Source of the DNA: Peptococcaceae bacterium
GTDB taxonomy: Bacteria > Bacillota > Peptococcia > Peptococcales > Peptococcaceae
Reading direction: 5' to 3'
DNA: 64,000 bases
NCBI GenBank assembly: GCA_017547685.1
Contig: JAFYPD010000020.1
Location: 1 to 64,000, forward strand
The notes beneath the pieces are model-generated. The model was not told the origin of the DNA, did no database searches, and worked only from the letters and a program-made list of their open reading frames with translations. A program made the position numbers and the translations under genes. Below, in pieces: positions 61,661-64,000 of the stretch (position 1 is its first letter; every line of letters begins with the position of its first letter).

Positions 61661-64000
61661 TTACATGTTCTGTGTCACATACCGGCGGATTTCCGGCACC
61701 GATACGTATTTCTGTACCCCGTCAGCAGTGCTGACAATCAAAGTAGGCGCCTGCATGATTGCATACTGCTGTACCAGATCCGCGTGTTCTTCCGCTGCCA
61801 GTTTTTCGTAGCGGACACCGGCCTGCTGCAATAAGGTTTCCGCCATTTTGCAGTTCGGGCAGGTTCTGGTGGTAAACAGCAGCACTTCCTCCCGGCCGAT
61901 GGCTGTCGGCTCAGGTTCAGCCGGTGCCGGCTGCAGTTCTGCCGGTTTTGCCTGCATGGCAGGATCCCGTTTTAACACGGAAGTGCCAATGTTATATACT
62001 TTTCTGTCTTTGAATTCTTTGCTCTTGCCGTCGTTCCAGTTCTGCACCGGACGATAGTACCCAGTGATACGGCTGTACACTTCTGTTTTGGCACCGCAGG
62101 CCGGACAGTCGTACACTTCACCGGTGATATAACCGTGCTCTTTACAGATGGAGTAGGTTGGCGACAGGGTATAATACGGCAGGGTGTAGTTTTCTGCAAT
62201 TTTGCGCACCAGAGATGCCGCAGCCTGCCAGTCCGGCAGTTTTTCGCCCAGGAATGCGTGGAATACAGTCCCCGATGTATATAAGGTGTGCAGCTCATCC
62301 TGCAGATCCAGCGCTGTGAAAATATCTTCGGTATAGCCGACCGGCAGATGGGAACTGTTGGTATAGTACGGTGTGTCGTTTGGCTCGGATGCTGTGATGA
62401 TATCCGGATAGTGTTTCACATCGTGTTTCGCTAACCGGTAGGATGTAGATTCAGCCGGTGTGGCTTCCAGATTGTATAAATCACCGTACAGTTCCTGATA
62501 ATCGGATAACCGGCTGCGCATGTGGTTCAGCACATCTTTGGCAAACTGAGATGCTTTTTCATGGGTTAAATCTTCTCTGATCCAGTTTGCATTCAGGCAG
62601 GCCTCGTTCATCCCCACCAGACCGATGGTGGAGAAGTGATTGTCGAAGCTGCCCAGATACCGTTTGGTATACGGATATAAGCCCTCATCCAGCAGTTTGG
62701 TAATCTCTGTGCGCTTGATTTTCAGCGAGCGGGCTGCGATGTCCATCAGCTTGTCCAGACGATGATAGAAATCGGCTTCGTCTTCTGCCAGATAAGCAAT
62801 GCGCGGCATGTTGATGGTCACAACGCCCACAGAGCCTGTGCTTTCCCCGCTGCCGAAGAACCCGCCCGATTTTTTGCGCAGCTCTCTTAAATCCAGACGC
62901 AGACGGCAGCACATGCTGCGCACATCGCTCGGTTCCATATCACTGTTGATATAGTTGGAGAAATACGGGGTGCCGTATTTGGCTGTCATTTCAAATAATA
63001 AACGGTTATTTTCTGTGTCGGACCAGTCAAAGTCTCTGGTGATGGAGTAGGTTGGAATCGGATACTGGAACCCGCGGCCGTTGGCATCGCCCTCAATCAT
63101 AATTTCGATGAAGGCCTTGTTGATGATATCCATCTCCGCTTTGCAGTCTTTATATTTGAAGTCCATCTCCTTGCCGCCCACGATGGCATACTGTTCTGCC
63201 AGATCCGGCGGCACTACCCAGTCCAGTGTAATGTTGGAGAATGGTGCCTGGGTCCCCCAGCGGCTCGGTGTATTGACACCATAGATGAAAGATTCAATAC
63301 ATTTTTTCACCTGGTCATAGCTCAGATTATCTACTTTTACAAAAGGTGCCAGATAGGTGTCAAAGGACGAGAACGCCTGCGCCCCTGCCCATTCGTTCTG
63401 CATGATACCCAGAAAGTTTACCATCTGGTTGCACAGCGTTGACAAATGGCGTGCCGGTGCCGATGTGATTTTTCCAGGAATACCGCCTAACCCTTCCTGA
63501 ATCAGCTGTTTTAACGACCAGCCCGCACAGTAGCCGGTCAGCATAGACAGGTCGTGAATGTGCATATCGGCATTACGGTGTGCATCGGCGATATCCTGGT
63601 CATAGATTTCGCTCAGCCAGTAGTTCGCTGTAATGGCGCCGCTGTTGCTTAAAATGAGCCCCCCTACCGAGTACGTTACAGTAGAGTTTTCTTTTACACG
63701 CCAGTCGGTAACATTCAGATAGCTGTCCACCAGGTCTTTGTAGTCTAAAATAGTAGAGCGCATATTGCGCATTTTTTCCCGCTGTTTGCGATACAGAATA
63801 TAGGCTTTTGCCACATCGGCATACCCTGCCTGAATCAGTACATCCTCCACGCTGTCCTGAATATCCTCCACCTGAATCATGTTATTTTTTATTTTTGGTT
63901 CAAAATGAGCTGTCACTTTCAATGTCAGCAGGTCAATCACCGTTGGATGATACTGCTTGTTCTGCGCTTCAAATGCTTTCGTAATCGCCGTGCTGATTTT
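61661..64000 (-). CDS. nrdD: Anaerobic ribonucleotide reductase NrdD with glutaredoxin-like tail (cut by window edge)
   Basis: The frame is open to the right edge (780 codons in the window), so the N-terminus, including most of the ATP cone, is missing; TKAFEAQNKQYHPTVIDLLT split belongs to it. The body has MHIHDLSMLTGYCAGWSL, the zinc site CKEHGYITGEVYDCPACG, and a glycyl-radical loop RITGYYRPVQNWNDG. It makes dNTPs under anoxia with the NrdG activase, not seen here. After about 70 residues of linker rich in A/E/P, the C-terminus adds a glutaredoxin/thioredoxin-like domain, LLFTTRTCPNCKMAETLLQQ to PTLIVSTADG, with active-site CPNC. Such a fused reductant is not usual in NrdD. Confidence 0.94.
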   Translation of the reverse strand, partial: KISTAITKAFEAQNKQYHPTVIDLLTLKVTAHFEPKIKNNMIQVEDIQDSVEDVLIQAGYADVAKAYILYRKQREKMRNMRSTILDYKDLVDSYLNVTDWRVKENSTVTYSVGGLILSNSGAITANYWLSEIYDQDIADAHRNADMHIHDLSMLTGYCAGWSLKQLIQEGLGGIPGKITSAPARHLSTLCNQMVNFLGIMQNEWAGAQAFSSFDTYLAPFVKVDNLSYDQVKKCIESFIYGVNTPSRWGTQAPFSNITLDWVVPPDLAEQYAIVGGKEMDFKYKDCKAEMDIINKAFIEIMIEGDANGRGFQYPIPTYSITRDFDWSDTENNRLLFEMTAKYGTPYFSNYINSDMEPSDVRSMCCRLRLDLRELRKKSGGFFGSGESTGSVGVVTINMPRIAYLAEDEADFYHRLDKLMDIAARSLKIKRTEITKLLDEGLYPYTKRYLGSFDNHFSTIGLVGMNEACLNANWIREDLTHEKASQFAKDVLNHMRSRLSDYQELYGDLYNLEATPAESTSYRLAKHDVKHYPDIITASEPNDTPYYTNSSHLPVGYTEDIFTALDLQDELHTLYTSGTVFHAFLGEKLPDWQAAASLVRKIAENYTLPYYTLSPTYSICKEHGYITGEVYDCPACGAKTEVYSRITGYYRPVQNWNDGKSKEFKDRKVYNIGTSVLKRDPAMQAKPAELQPAPAEPEPTAIGREEVLLFTTRTCPNCKMAETLLQQAGVRYEKLAAEEHADLVQQYAIMQAPTLIVSTADGVQKYVSVPEIRRYVTQNM

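Noticed and set aside
1-64000. tRNA, rRNA and CRISPR features
   Set aside because: I looked for the usual signatures by eye and saw none; a dedicated scan was not possible.

Overview
The window is an almost entirely chromosomal stretch of a low-to-medium GC, anaerobic Firmicute-type bacterium. I think a Negativicute is most likely (Acidaminococcaceae such as Phascolarctobacterium or Acidaminococcus), but the sequence alone does not prove it. The hints are an HdrABC-type electron-transfer module, an oxygen-sensitive class III ribonucleotide reductase, Rex and Rrf2 redox regulators, a manganese catalase, glutamate dehydrogenase, copper-amine-oxidase-N envelope proteins, a maf-radC-mreBCD-PBP2-minCDE-rodA cell-shape cluster, and a holin/DUF2922/DUF1659 cassette. 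No rRNA, tRNA, CRISPR array or intact transposase was seen.

Layout. 0-2 kb: hdrC-hdrB-hdrA, cut by the left edge, with a promoter and stacked inverted repeats upstream. 2-7.3 kb: two YhgE/Pip membrane proteins around a small two-helix membrane protein. 7.5-14 kb: an Rrf2 regulator with its probable operator, gdhA, glmS, scpB-scpA, an M50 site-2 protease and a 46-codon small ORF. 14-26 kb: a complete-looking purine run purE-purB-purF-purM-purN-purH-purD-purL, all on the minus strand, with a good promoter before purE; purC and purK are not here. 26-29.2 kb: a secreted glucosaminidase, a cyclophilin, a 60-residue protein and a UPF0173 metallo-hydrolase.

29.2-37.7 kb is the accessory part. It holds an amidase-holin-DUF2922-DUF1659 cassette, a 1158-residue secreted beta-helix/GLUG/Big_2/copper-amine-oxidase-N protein, two GTATAC-centred palindromes around a terminator, a possible ComK-like regulator, and a DnaD/phage-replisome-like protein whose gene contains an in-frame palindromic repeat. 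Two intergenic regions about 6 kb apart, one before the lysis-type cassette and one before the DnaD-like gene, carry the same TAACCA motif repeated about every 20 bp. This shared iteron or operator array is the most unusual signal in the window; it suggests co-regulation or a degenerate replicon.

37.7-64 kb is core again: thiI, a DEAD-box helicase, the rodA-minEDC-PBP2-mreDCB-radC-maf cluster (minus strand), rex with a possible autoregulatory site, a SPOR protein, folC, hslO, thrC, a DUF3243 protein, a CDF metal transporter, a ferritin-like protein, a cobalamin adenosyltransferase, secDF, a manganese catalase, and nrdD with a C-terminal glutaredoxin-like domain, cut by the right edge. Terminator hairpins separate most transcription units. 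All names come from reading translated sequence and motifs; no database search was made.
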